Shown here piece by piece: positions 55,176 to 64,000 of a stretch of DNA of 64,000 nt. Numbering within the stretch: the stretch's first letter is position 1; the number at the start of each line of letters is the position of its first letter. The notes beneath the pieces are model-generated. The model did no database searches. It saw only the letters and a list, made by a program, of their open reading frames with translations, and was not told the DNA's origin. Origin of the DNA: Fidelibacterota bacterium. GTDB taxonomy: Bacteria; Fidelibacterota; UBA2242; JAOZSR01. Both the position numbers and the translations under genes were made by a program. The stretch lies in the NCBI GenBank assembly GCA_029939575.1, contig JAOZSR010000004.1, forward strand, positions 1-64,000. The letters run 5' to 3'.

Positions 55176-57041
55176 TTGTTTATGTTAAAGCAAATTAAAT
55201 ATGGATTAATTATTGTATTTATAGGATTAGGGTTGGTTCCGATGCGAGCTCAATTGCGAACTCCGGAAATCAAAGTACATGATCGTGGAAATCTATGGGA
55301 AACTATGAAGGATGATGGCACTATTGGCGCTATTAATCCAACTAACCGTTATGAGTTTTTTCCCGGAATGGATTGGCCTGGCGGCCCTCATAATCTGATT
55401 GATAAAGATGATCAGCGCTCTTATATGGTTGGTAGTGGAATGTGGATTGGCTGGAAGAATAGTGGTAATTCAATCGTTTTCTCTGAAAACGGTCCTTTAT
55501 CTCCTGTTAATAAGGGAGAATTTGAAGCAATGGTTGAAATTGAAAATTTTATTGAAAGTGATGATTTTGATCCTACATTGCCTGAAGAAACCATCATAGC
55601 TGAGTGGACAACACCTGAAAATATTCATGTAAAACGCACCAGTAAAGCCTGGAGTTTACCGGATATTAATAATTTCATCATCATTGATTATGTGGTTACT
55701 AATAATACTGATAATACTATCACAGACACTTACATTGGTTTTCCATATTTGATACGTCCAAGTTATCAGGATATGATAGTACATAACGGCTGGGGTGATG
55801 AATTGAGTCGGGAAGATGAATCGGTAGATTACGACTCCTCCCGGGCCTTGCTTTATGCTTATGATAATATTATGGCAAATTATACTCAATATATGTGGGA
55901 TTGGGGAAATTATTGGAATGAGGCTGAGGAATTAAGAACACCGGGCTATGCCGGATTTGCTTTGCTTGGCGCTGATCAGGCTACTGATAATCGGGAGCAA
56001 CCGGCGAATGTATTATGGGCTAGTATTATCGGACATTCCAAGGATTTTAGTTTATCCGGTTCTGCCAGTAAAGAATCACTTTACAATCTGTTGTCAGGTA
56101 CTGACAACTCTATGCAGGCCGACCCGGAAATTCGCATTACTCCGATTATGCTAATGTCCTGTGGTCCTTATACAATTGATCCATCTGAATCAGTTATAAT
56201 AAGTCTGGTAGAAGCAGTTAACGGTCTTCCTTTGGAAGATGTAATAGATATTCCTGAAACAGAATATCCTACAGTTCAGGAAAAACTCAGCCAGGGTTTG
56301 GCTTTACTCCAGGAGACAATTGACAATGCCAAAAATCTTTATGGAAATAATTGTCAATTAACCGATGTTCCACCTCCATCACCAAATATTGAGATATTAC
56401 CTCTTCCATCAAGCCAGAAAATTTCAATAAGCTGGGAACCTTTTGATAGTAGTTATATTGATCCAATTACCGGAATTAATGATTTTAAGGAATATAGCAT
56501 TTATCGCAGCGATCGTTCATTTATCGGACCTTATGAAGAAATAAAGAGATATATCCGACCAGATCGCGAGTTAGATAAAGATAGATATTATAATTATGAA
56601 ACCGGTCGATGGCAATTTGAAGATAGTAATATTAATCTCGGAGTTGGATATTATTACGCAGTAACTGCAACTGATGAAGATAAAAATGAGAGTTGGCTTA
56701 CTAATCGTAATGAACAACCTATTCTGGCAGCCAGTTTTCCCGATTCCACAACTTTGAATATAAAAGTTTTTCCAAATCCCTTTCGGGAACAGTCCGGATT
56801 CCCGGCTCGGGCTGATGCGAATTCAATAATATGGTCCAATTTACCAGCAAAATGTACTATTCGGATTTATTCCAGTGCCGGTGAATTAGTGCGGAAAATG
56901 GTGCATGATAATCTTAATTCCGGTGAAGAGATTTGGGATCAATTAACTGATGCACGGCAGAGGACAGCTCCCGGAATTTATTTCTGGACTGTTGATTCGC
57001 AGGTTGGTGTTGCCAAAGGATCATTAATTTTAATCAAATAA
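55176..57041 (+). CDS. Secreted protein with FN3-like region and T9SS-type C-terminal sorting domain
   Basis: Signal peptide; C-term IKVFPNPFREQ...CTIRIYSSAGELVRKM...APGIYFWTVDSQVGVAKGSLILIK; true start may be ATG at 55182. Confidence 0.78.
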   Translation: MFMLKQIKYGLIIVFIGLGLVPMRAQLRTPEIKVHDRGNLWETMKDDGTIGAINPTNRYEFFPGMDWPGGPHNLIDKDDQRSYMVGSGMWIGWKNSGNSIVFSENGPLSPVNKGEFEAMVEIENFIESDDFDPTLPEETIIAEWTTPENIHVKRTSKAWSLPDINNFIIIDYVVTNNTDNTITDTYIGFPYLIRPSYQDMIVHNGWGDELSREDESVDYDSSRALLYAYDNIMANYTQYMWDWGNYWNEAEELRTPGYAGFALLGADQATDNREQPANVLWASIIGHSKDFSLSGSASKESLYNLLSGTDNSMQADPEIRITPIMLMSCGPYTIDPSESVIISLVEAVNGLPLEDVIDIPETEYPTVQEKLSQGLALLQETIDNAKNLYGNNCQLTDVPPPSPNIEILPLPSSQKISISWEPFDSSYIDPITGINDFKEYSIYRSDRSFIGPYEEIKRYIRPDRELDKDRYYNYETGRWQFEDSNINLGVGYYYAVTATDEDKNESWLTNRNEQPILAASFPDSTTLNIKVFPNPFREQSGFPARADANSIIWSNLPAKCTIRIYSSAGELVRKMVHDNLNSGEEIWDQLTDARQRTAPGIYFWTVDSQVGVAKGSLILIK

Positions 57042-57997
57042 TGGTGATATTTATGAAGAGAAGTTTAGTTTATATATTTATATTGTTATTTTCATTACAA
57101 TTTGCCCAAGCCCAGTTTGATTATGGATTTAATTTTACTAAAGCCGGTAGTGCCGGTTTGCAGTTTTTGAAAATTGGTACTGGAGCTCGTGAAGTTTCTA
57201 TGGGTGAAGCGTATTCGAGTTTATCAGAGGATGTTAATTCGGTTTTTTGGAATGTAGCTGGAATTGGATTTATAACTGCGCCACAGGTTACTTTTTCTCA
57301 TACTAACTGGCTGGTGGAAAGTAGTCATGATGCTTTTGCCTTAGCTTTTCCGGTGAAATCCTTTGTTGTTGGTTTAAGCGGGATTAGTTTTCAAATTAAA
57401 GATTTTGAAGAGACCACTGTTCTGGAACCGGCCGGAACAGGCAATATGGTTGGAGCAGGTGATTATCTTATCGGATTATCAGTTGCCCGTCGTTATACTG
57501 ATAAATTGACTATTGGCATTCAAATTAAATATGTACAGGAAGTTCTGGATAATCGATCATTTTCAAACCTGCTTTTTGATATCGGAACGATTTATTATAC
57601 CGGATTTCGTGATTTGAAAATAGCATTTACATTACAGCATTTCGGGCCTGATATGGTGCTTGCAGATCAGCAATTCAGGTCACCGCTGCTATTTAGAGTT
57701 GGAGCAAGTGACAAGATTTTTTCTAATGATTTACACCAGATGATTGCTTCAGCAGAATTGATTCATCCCACAGATGCAAATGAATTGGTAAATGCCGGTT
57801 TGGAATACAAATTTTTGAATATAATTGCGCTTCGGGGTGGTTTGCAGATTAATGACAGAGAAAAAAAAATAACTACAGGTTTCGGGCTGCAACTTCCGGA
57901 TCTTGGCAAAATCGCCGGTAGTCTTGATTATGCCCATGTATCATTTGGTGAAATATTTGGATCAACTCATCGTTTTACGATTGGATTCACATTTTAG
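57041..57997 (+). CDS. PorV/PorQ-family outer-membrane beta-barrel protein
   Basis: AGSAGLQFLKIGTGAREVSMGEAYSSLSEDVNSVFWNVAGI motif. Confidence 0.87.
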   Translation: MVIFMKRSLVYIFILLFSLQFAQAQFDYGFNFTKAGSAGLQFLKIGTGAREVSMGEAYSSLSEDVNSVFWNVAGIGFITAPQVTFSHTNWLVESSHDAFALAFPVKSFVVGLSGISFQIKDFEETTVLEPAGTGNMVGAGDYLIGLSVARRYTDKLTIGIQIKYVQEVLDNRSFSNLLFDIGTIYYTGFRDLKIAFTLQHFGPDMVLADQQFRSPLLFRVGASDKIFSNDLHQMIASAELIHPTDANELVNAGLEYKFLNIIALRGGLQINDREKKITTGFGLQLPDLGKIAGSLDYAHVSFGEIFGSTHRFTIGFTF

Positions 57998-58022
57998 TAT
58001 AAAAAATTTAGGAATTATATAA

Positions 58023-60035
58023 TTGCTTACTCGAATTAATATTAATGAACTCTTAAAAATTAAAATTCAAAAAATTTTTCGGAATATTATTCTGCCATTA
58101 TTAATAATAGTATGTTTAATGTATTCCCACTGCTATTTTGAAGATATTCAACAACCGACAGAAGCGCAGCCTAATGACACAATTACTGTAAAACTAACTA
58201 TCTGTGAAGAATTTGCTGAAACAACTAATGCTCATAAAGGGATTGTAGGAATATTGATGCCCATTGATTGGTCATTTCTATCAGGAAATTATGAATATGA
58301 GGTTAATAATGGATTGATGCTGGAATCTCCAGCCTGGACAGATTCTTTGGAATTTTATTATCCAGCAGATCAATATGATGAATCTATGAAATGGATTTGC
58401 CTGATATCTGATACCGGTTATACTTATTCAAATACACCTTCTGCTGAAGTGACATTGCATTTACAAACAGGTAGTTTGGAAGGTTGTTTTAAATTAGCGT
58501 ATCTCACCACTAAAGCTACAAAAGATCTTTTAGGTACCGGCAATACTGCATTTTCCTATCCCAACTTTATTGGCATTCCCGATTCCACTGTCTGCGATTG
58601 GGATGATACATCAGATTATGAATCTGAGCGGACTATAGAGTGGGAATCGATGTTTAATCGAACATCAGGTTGGACCGGAGCAGATGGAATTTATTCCATT
58701 CCCTTGTCTGGTAATGAAATTTATTCAACGGAAAATCCTGGAAGCACACTGTTTTTATTTAGTGATACTTTTATTGGGGATGTTAATGATGCTGGAATTA
58801 GGGAAAACCATAGCCTTGTAAATAATACTATGGCTTTACTTGATGGCAACCAGCCGGTTGAGGAGAATATTGAATTTACCTGGGGAATGAGCAATGAAGA
58901 ACCGGTTGCTGTTTTTGTTCCAGACACGCCGGAATCACAGGAGGGTGATTGGTATTGGTTAATGGATGGAATTGCTCTTGATGATACAATTTATGTTTAT
59001 GGTTTAAGACTCAGACATAATGATATTGGTGGTGCCTGGGGGTGGGATATTGTCGGAATTTCTTTGATCTCATTTAGACTTGAAGATGGACTGAACCCGG
59101 TTGATGTGATTCAAATGGATACACCATTATTATATAATGGGGCGGACGGTTCTCAGATTGTAATAGGGCAGGCTATTATGTCTTTGACTACAGAGTCCGG
59201 AAATCCGAATACTGATGGATATATTTATGTTAATGGTGTTCGTAGCGGATTCAATGGTAAAGAAATGGTATCATCAAGGGTTTTACCGGGAAATATTAGT
59301 AATTTTTCCGAATATCATTTTTGGAATGGGACAGAATGGGTTTCTGATATCCAGAAATGTGCAGCAATTACAAATCAAATTTCAATGGAATATAGTCTGA
59401 CCCCTTTAGCCAGTGACAAGTATATTGCAGCCTTTCAGCTAAATACAATGAGTCGTAGTGTTGCGATTCGTTTTGGAGATAGTCCGGTCGGCCCTTTTGA
59501 TCCTTATGAAATAATTTGGGATTGTCCGGAAAATGATGAGTATCAGAATGTTTTCACTTACAATGCCAAAGCCCATCCCCATTTATCAGAGCCCGGAAAA
59601 CTACTTATTAGTTATAATGTTAATTCTTTTGGATGGGATTCCTTTACTTATGGAGATATTTACAGACCACGTTTTGTTACACTGGATTTGACAGAGATTG
59701 AAAATGATATTGATATTCAGGATGATGATGATAATAAATTAGGACAATTTACTCTCAATCAAAATTTTCCTAATCCCTTTAATAATTCAACATCAATTGG
59801 GTATACAATAACAAAACCCGGTGAAGTCAATTTATCAATTTATGATTTGTCTGGTCGAATGGTGCGGAACCTGTTAAGTGATTATCGGCGACCTGGAAAA
59901 TATTTACTAAAATGGAAAGGCATGGATAATCATGGTCGGGTACTCGCCTGTGGTTTATACATCTATCAACTTAGGATAAAGGCAGAGGATGGAGTATATT
60001 GGCAAAAAAACCGAAAAATGATTTACCTGAAATAG
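58023..60035 (+). CDS. Secreted protein (possible glycan-related DUF4185/DUF5005-like domain) with T9SS-type C-terminal sorting domain
   Basis: C-term LNQNFPNPFNNSTSIGYTITKPGEVNLSIYDLSGRMVRNL...GLYIYQLRI; middle domain LFLFSDTFIGDV...LVNNTMALLDG. Confidence 0.7.
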   Translation: MLTRININELLKIKIQKIFRNIILPLLIIVCLMYSHCYFEDIQQPTEAQPNDTITVKLTICEEFAETTNAHKGIVGILMPIDWSFLSGNYEYEVNNGLMLESPAWTDSLEFYYPADQYDESMKWICLISDTGYTYSNTPSAEVTLHLQTGSLEGCFKLAYLTTKATKDLLGTGNTAFSYPNFIGIPDSTVCDWDDTSDYESERTIEWESMFNRTSGWTGADGIYSIPLSGNEIYSTENPGSTLFLFSDTFIGDVNDAGIRENHSLVNNTMALLDGNQPVEENIEFTWGMSNEEPVAVFVPDTPESQEGDWYWLMDGIALDDTIYVYGLRLRHNDIGGAWGWDIVGISLISFRLEDGLNPVDVIQMDTPLLYNGADGSQIVIGQAIMSLTTESGNPNTDGYIYVNGVRSGFNGKEMVSSRVLPGNISNFSEYHFWNGTEWVSDIQKCAAITNQISMEYSLTPLASDKYIAAFQLNTMSRSVAIRFGDSPVGPFDPYEIIWDCPENDEYQNVFTYNAKAHPHLSEPGKLLISYNVNSFGWDSFTYGDIYRPRFVTLDLTEIENDIDIQDDDDNKLGQFTLNQNFPNPFNNSTSIGYTITKPGEVNLSIYDLSGRMVRNLLSDYRRPGKYLLKWKGMDNHGRVLACGLYIYQLRIKAEDGVYWQKNRKMIYLK

Positions 60036-60040
60036 AGCCT

Positions 60041-61402
60041 ATGGATATAATAAAAAAAATATTACAAATAATTGGATTTATTGCTATGGGGTCAATATTT
60101 ATTATCCCTTTCCTACTGAGCCATCCGGATGAATCAGATAATGGAAAAACAGAGATTAGTTACTGGCACAGTACTGGCCAGAAAGAGCAGTTACCTTATT
60201 ATATTTCATCTTTTAATAAAGTTAATGAAAATATTCAGGTTAAATCAGTTGTTATTCCCTGGCAGGAGCAGGAAAAGAAAGTTTTAACCGCCCTGTTATC
60301 CGGGTCTACTCCCGATGTGATTAGTCAATTTTCACCAGTTGTAAAATGGGCATCTCGCATGGCATTGCGCCCCCTTGAAGATTTTATTGAAAGAGATAAG
60401 ATTGATTCAACTCTCTTCTTCCCTTCATTATGGAAAGAAATGAAATGGCAGGGACATATATTTGCCTTGCCAATTTACACGGCATCTTATGCCTTTTTTA
60501 TCAATAAACGACTATTTCGGGAAGCCGGTCTGGATCCTGAAAAAATTCCACAAACCTGGCAGGAAGTACAGGAGTATTCCCGTAGATTAACAAAATATGA
60601 TAATGATGGTTTTATAAAACAGATTGGTTTTATTCCTTTTTATCAGCAGGCTTTGGTGCCGGCTCAATCCACCTTGCCTACTCCTATTATTTTAGCCTGG
60701 CAATTGGGTGCTGAATTTTTGATTGATGAAGGAGAAGTGTTAGATCTGGATAATCCCGGAATGAAAAAGGCGTGTAAATGGGTTTTGGATTACATGGGTG
60801 ATTTTCAGGAAGATAAATTTGCTGCTTTTACTGCTGGTTTTGGATATGGAGATCAGCATAGTTTTGTTTCTGAAAAAGTCGCCATGATGATCCTGCCGTC
60901 AACATTTCCCGAGCATATTGAACGTTACCATCCTGATTTGGACTATAAGATCGGCATGATTCCAAGTTTCCAGGGATATGCAACAACCTGTTTTTCCGGA
61001 TGCTGGTGGGTAGCGATTCCAAGAGGCGCCGCCAATCCTGAAGCATCCTGGAAATTTATCAGGCATATGACCGACAAGTACGTTCAACTGGCAAGTGTTG
61101 AGGCAATGGAAGAAAATCTTTTTCCAGCCAATATACATGCGGCTTATGATAAGGAATTTAATAAAGATCGTGAGACCGGTATTTTTATTAAGCACATCGA
61201 GTTGGCACATTCACCGGCAGTAGTTCCAATGGCTCATGATGTGTTCTGGCGCGAGTTTTATAATTCTGTTGAACATATTATGCATAAAAAACAATCTATA
61301 GAAGAAGCCCTGAAACAGGGCGAGGAAATGGTAAACCGTGAACTGCATAAAACCCTTCAATATGATAAATATGTTCGTTCAAAAATGGATTTTAAAGAAT
61401 AA
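60041..61402 (+). CDS. CUT1-type extracellular sugar-binding protein (N-terminal TM/signal anchor)
   Basis: ISYWHSTGQKEQLPYYISSFNKVN, LPIYTASYAFFINKRLFREAGLDPEKIPQTWQE; ATG at 60041 preferred over TTG at 59999. Confidence 0.9.
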   Translation: MDIIKKILQIIGFIAMGSIFIIPFLLSHPDESDNGKTEISYWHSTGQKEQLPYYISSFNKVNENIQVKSVVIPWQEQEKKVLTALLSGSTPDVISQFSPVVKWASRMALRPLEDFIERDKIDSTLFFPSLWKEMKWQGHIFALPIYTASYAFFINKRLFREAGLDPEKIPQTWQEVQEYSRRLTKYDNDGFIKQIGFIPFYQQALVPAQSTLPTPIILAWQLGAEFLIDEGEVLDLDNPGMKKACKWVLDYMGDFQEDKFAAFTAGFGYGDQHSFVSEKVAMMILPSTFPEHIERYHPDLDYKIGMIPSFQGYATTCFSGCWWVAIPRGAANPEASWKFIRHMTDKYVQLASVEAMEENLFPANIHAAYDKEFNKDRETGIFIKHIELAHSPAVVPMAHDVFWREFYNSVEHIMHKKQSIEEALKQGEEMVNRELHKTLQYDKYVRSKMDFKE

Positions 61403-62328
61403 TGAAAAATATGAAAAACCTAATATCCTTTTGGAAATCTCCACTTCGTAGAAATCAGGCGCTACTTGGATACTTGTTTGTATCGCCCTGGATTTTAGGG
61501 TTCCTGCTTTTTGGGCTTTTCCCTATAATAATGTCATTGTATTACAGCCTTTGTCAATATGATGTATTGAGAATCCCCCGGTTCATTGGCATGAAAAATT
61601 ATCATGAATTGATTATGAAGGATCCATATTTCTGGAAATCAATCTGGAATACGATGTTCTATACATTTTTTCGTACACCTCTGGCGATTATTGGTTCTCT
61701 TCTTTTAGCTGTCTTGGTTAATAATGCGGTTAGAGGCATTCGGTTTTTTAGAACAATCTATTTTATCCCGTCAATCATTACCGGGGTTGTGTTGTCATCA
61801 ATTTGGCTTTGGATGCTAAATCCACAATTTGGCTTAATCAATACTTTGCTGGCATTTTTCGGTATTCAGGGACCATTATGGTTACAAAGTCCGGAATGGT
61901 CAAAACCATCGATTATTTTAATGAGTTTATGGTCAATTGGTGGTGGGCGAATGCTGGTTTTTTTGGCCGCCTTGCAGGGAATCCCACAACAAATGTACGA
62001 GGTTGTTGATCTTGATGGTGGTGGTTGGTGGAATAAATTTCGGCATGTGACAATTCCGATGGTCTCACCTGTGATTTTTCTCTGGATAGTGCTGGAAGTG
62101 ATTTTTTCGTTCCAGGTTTTTACCGAGGCCTATGTTATGACCAAGGGTGGACCTTTGAATTCAACCATGTTTTACAATTTATATCTTTATTATAAAGCCT
62201 TTGATGATTTTAGTATGGGTTATGCCTGTGCCTTGGCCTGGCTACTGTTGGTGTTTATCCTGATTGTAACCCTTATTCAGTTTAAAATAGGACAAAAATT
62301 GGTTTATTATGAAGGAGAAAAATCATGA
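61402..62328 (+). CDS. Sugar ABC transporter permease (MalF/UgpA-like)
   Basis: EAA loop YEVVDLDGGGWWNKFRHVTIPMVSPV. Confidence 0.93.
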   Translation: MKNMKNLISFWKSPLRRNQALLGYLFVSPWILGFLLFGLFPIIMSLYYSLCQYDVLRIPRFIGMKNYHELIMKDPYFWKSIWNTMFYTFFRTPLAIIGSLLLAVLVNNAVRGIRFFRTIYFIPSIITGVVLSSIWLWMLNPQFGLINTLLAFFGIQGPLWLQSPEWSKPSIILMSLWSIGGGRMLVFLAALQGIPQQMYEVVDLDGGGWWNKFRHVTIPMVSPVIFLWIVLEVIFSFQVFTEAYVMTKGGPLNSTMFYNLYLYYKAFDDFSMGYACALAWLLLVFILIVTLIQFKIGQKLVYYEGEKS

Positions 62329-63170
62329 AAATTGGATCTCCCTCACGAAAATTGATAAAATCAACAGTTACCTATATGTTTTTATTTGGAGTAGCAGCGA
62401 TGTTGATTTTGCCTTTTTTATGGATATTATCTACTTCTTTAAAAGGGAATGAATCAATATTTCTTATTCCACCAAAATGGATACCCGAGCATTTTCATTG
62501 GGAAAATTATTCTAATGTATTTAAAAAAATGCCTTTTCTGATTTATTTACGTAATTCGATTTTTGTTTCTACAATGACAATTGTTGGAACATTATTATCC
62601 AGTTCTCTGGTTGCCTATGCTTTTGCCTGTCTGAAATGGCCCGGGCGCAACGCATTATTTATTTTTGTATTAGCAACAATGATGTTGCCAATGCAAGTGA
62701 CGGTGATTCCCCTCTTTGTTCTTTTTAAAAATTTTGGTTGGCTGAATACTTTCAAACCATTGATTGTTCCGGCGTTTTTCGGTGGCGGTGCCTTTAATAT
62801 TTTCCTGTTGCGTCAATTTTTTCTGACCATACCACGGGAATTGTTTGATGCGGCCAGGATTGACGGGTGTTCGGAATGGCGAATTTACTGGAATATTGTT
62901 TTACCTTTGGCAAAACCTGCCTTAGCGACAGTAGCAATTCTGACATTTATGATGACCTGGAATGATTTTTTCGGACCATTAATATATTTATCTGACAAAT
63001 TAAAAGGCACGCTGGCTTTAGGGCTGGCAATGTTTGTCGGGCAGCATCAGACTGAATGGGGTATGTTGATGGCTGCTTCTGTAATGATGATGATTCCCAT
63101 GATAGTGCTGTTTTTTCTGTTCCAGAAATATTTTATAAAAGGTTTTATGATGAGTGGAATTAAAGGATGA
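62325..63170 (+). CDS. Sugar ABC transporter permease (MalG/UgpE-like)
   Basis: EAA loop FDAARIDGCSEWRIYWNIVLPLAKPALAT. Confidence 0.93.
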   Translation: MKIGSPSRKLIKSTVTYMFLFGVAAMLILPFLWILSTSLKGNESIFLIPPKWIPEHFHWENYSNVFKKMPFLIYLRNSIFVSTMTIVGTLLSSSLVAYAFACLKWPGRNALFIFVLATMMLPMQVTVIPLFVLFKNFGWLNTFKPLIVPAFFGGGAFNIFLLRQFFLTIPRELFDAARIDGCSEWRIYWNIVLPLAKPALATVAILTFMMTWNDFFGPLIYLSDKLKGTLALGLAMFVGQHQTEWGMLMAASVMMMIPMIVLFFLFQKYFIKGFMMSGIKG

Positions 63171-64000
63171 TGAAAAAATTATTAATTAGTATGTTTGTTT
63201 TTTCCGTAATGGGATTTGCAGATGACTATATTGACCTCTCTGATGCCGGTTTTATTCCGGTTTGGTTGACAGCCGGTCCCTTTGATCAGGCACTGGTCGG
63301 GTTTGGGCTTGCCGGCGATAAAAATTTAATTGATGAATGCAACATTAATCCTTATCAGGGAAAAAAAGAAAAAAGCAGTTTGGTGGAAAATGGTGAGTTA
63401 AGTTGGCAAGTTCAATCAATCCAAAGAAATGGATTTATTGATTTCAACAATCTTATTGGCCATTGGATGCCAGGTAAATCTCCTGAAAAACTCTGGTATG
63501 CTACCGAGTCTTTTGCTTCTTCAACCGTTTTTTGTGAGCAGGAGCAAGATGTACAATTTTTAGTTGGAAGTAATTCGCGAATGAAAATCTGGTTAAATGG
63601 AAACAGTATCTACAAATCTGCACAGGAACGCGGAGCGCTGGCTGATCAGGATTCTATTTCAGTAAAATTTCAAAAAGGTAAAAATCATATTTTGGTACGG
63701 GTTGGTAATTCACAAAATAATTTAATTGTTGATTGGTTTGGTGGAACTCCCTGGGGTTGGGGCTTTTTTTTAAGAATTGTTGATTCTGCTCAAAAAGTAC
63801 CTTCCGGAGTTAAACTTGTTTCGCCTTTGAAAATAAACAAAATCAGTTGTGACCTGAAATCTACATTTTTCTTTAAAAAGGATAAGAATCGACTGATGCA
63901 GAAAATCGATGTAACATTTTTTTCACCTGAGACTAAGAGTATGACTGCCCGATTACATTTAAGAATTGAAGATAATAAATTTGATTTTGAATTTAATGAT
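63167..64000 (+). CDS. Secreted protein, 3'-truncated by window edge; ligand-binding/jelly-roll-like
   Basis: Open frame from ATG at 63167 (MMKKLLISMFVFSVMGFADDYIDLSDAGFIPVWLTAGPF...) to the window end; signal peptide; ATGA overlap with upstream permease. Confidence 0.8.
   Translation, partial: MMKKLLISMFVFSVMGFADDYIDLSDAGFIPVWLTAGPFDQALVGFGLAGDKNLIDECNINPYQGKKEKSSLVENGELSWQVQSIQRNGFIDFNNLIGHWMPGKSPEKLWYATESFASSTVFCEQEQDVQFLVGSNSRMKIWLNGNSIYKSAQERGALADQDSISVKFQKGKNHILVRVGNSQNNLIVDWFGGTPWGWGFFLRIVDSAQKVPSGVKLVSPLKINKISCDLKSTFFFKKDKNRLMQKIDVTFFSPETKSMTARLHLRIEDNKFDFEFND

Overview
This 64 kb AT-rich bacterial window probably comes from the FCB group (Marinimicrobia/Calditrichota/Ignavibacteria-like). 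That placement is inferred from T9SS-like C-terminal sorting domains, a PorV-like protein and overall gene content. I see no CRISPR arrays, rRNA or transposases. Housekeeping content includes rpsT (partial), guaB, hutH, a redox/pyrimidine run (tlpA-like, dsbD-like, patatin, PPIase, MBL hydrolase, pyrE, pyrF), trxB, UGP, lexA-dinB, rnhA, a POT transporter, tRNA-Ser(CGA) and a NagB/PIG-L fusion. Three accessory blocks stand out. (1) About 13.7-26.0 kb is a signalling island with two giant hybrid histidine kinases, a REC-PAS-HK and two response regulators. (2) About 26.5-34.3 kb is an eight-gene minus-strand operon with a FliG homologue, a shortened FliF-like ring protein, MotA, MotB, an outer-membrane-barrel/coiled-coil/TPR protein, two CpoB/YbgF-like coiled-coil/TPR proteins and a lipoprotein. 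No export, rod, hook or filament genes are in the window. This is the best candidate for an undescribed system: a flagellar-derived rotor/stator coupled to an envelope complex. (3) About 51.1-64 kb is a FadR-type-regulator/TonB-receptor/PorV/CTD-protein/CUT1-ABC uptake locus without a visible SusD. All homology calls come from reading sequence motifs by eye; no searches were run.
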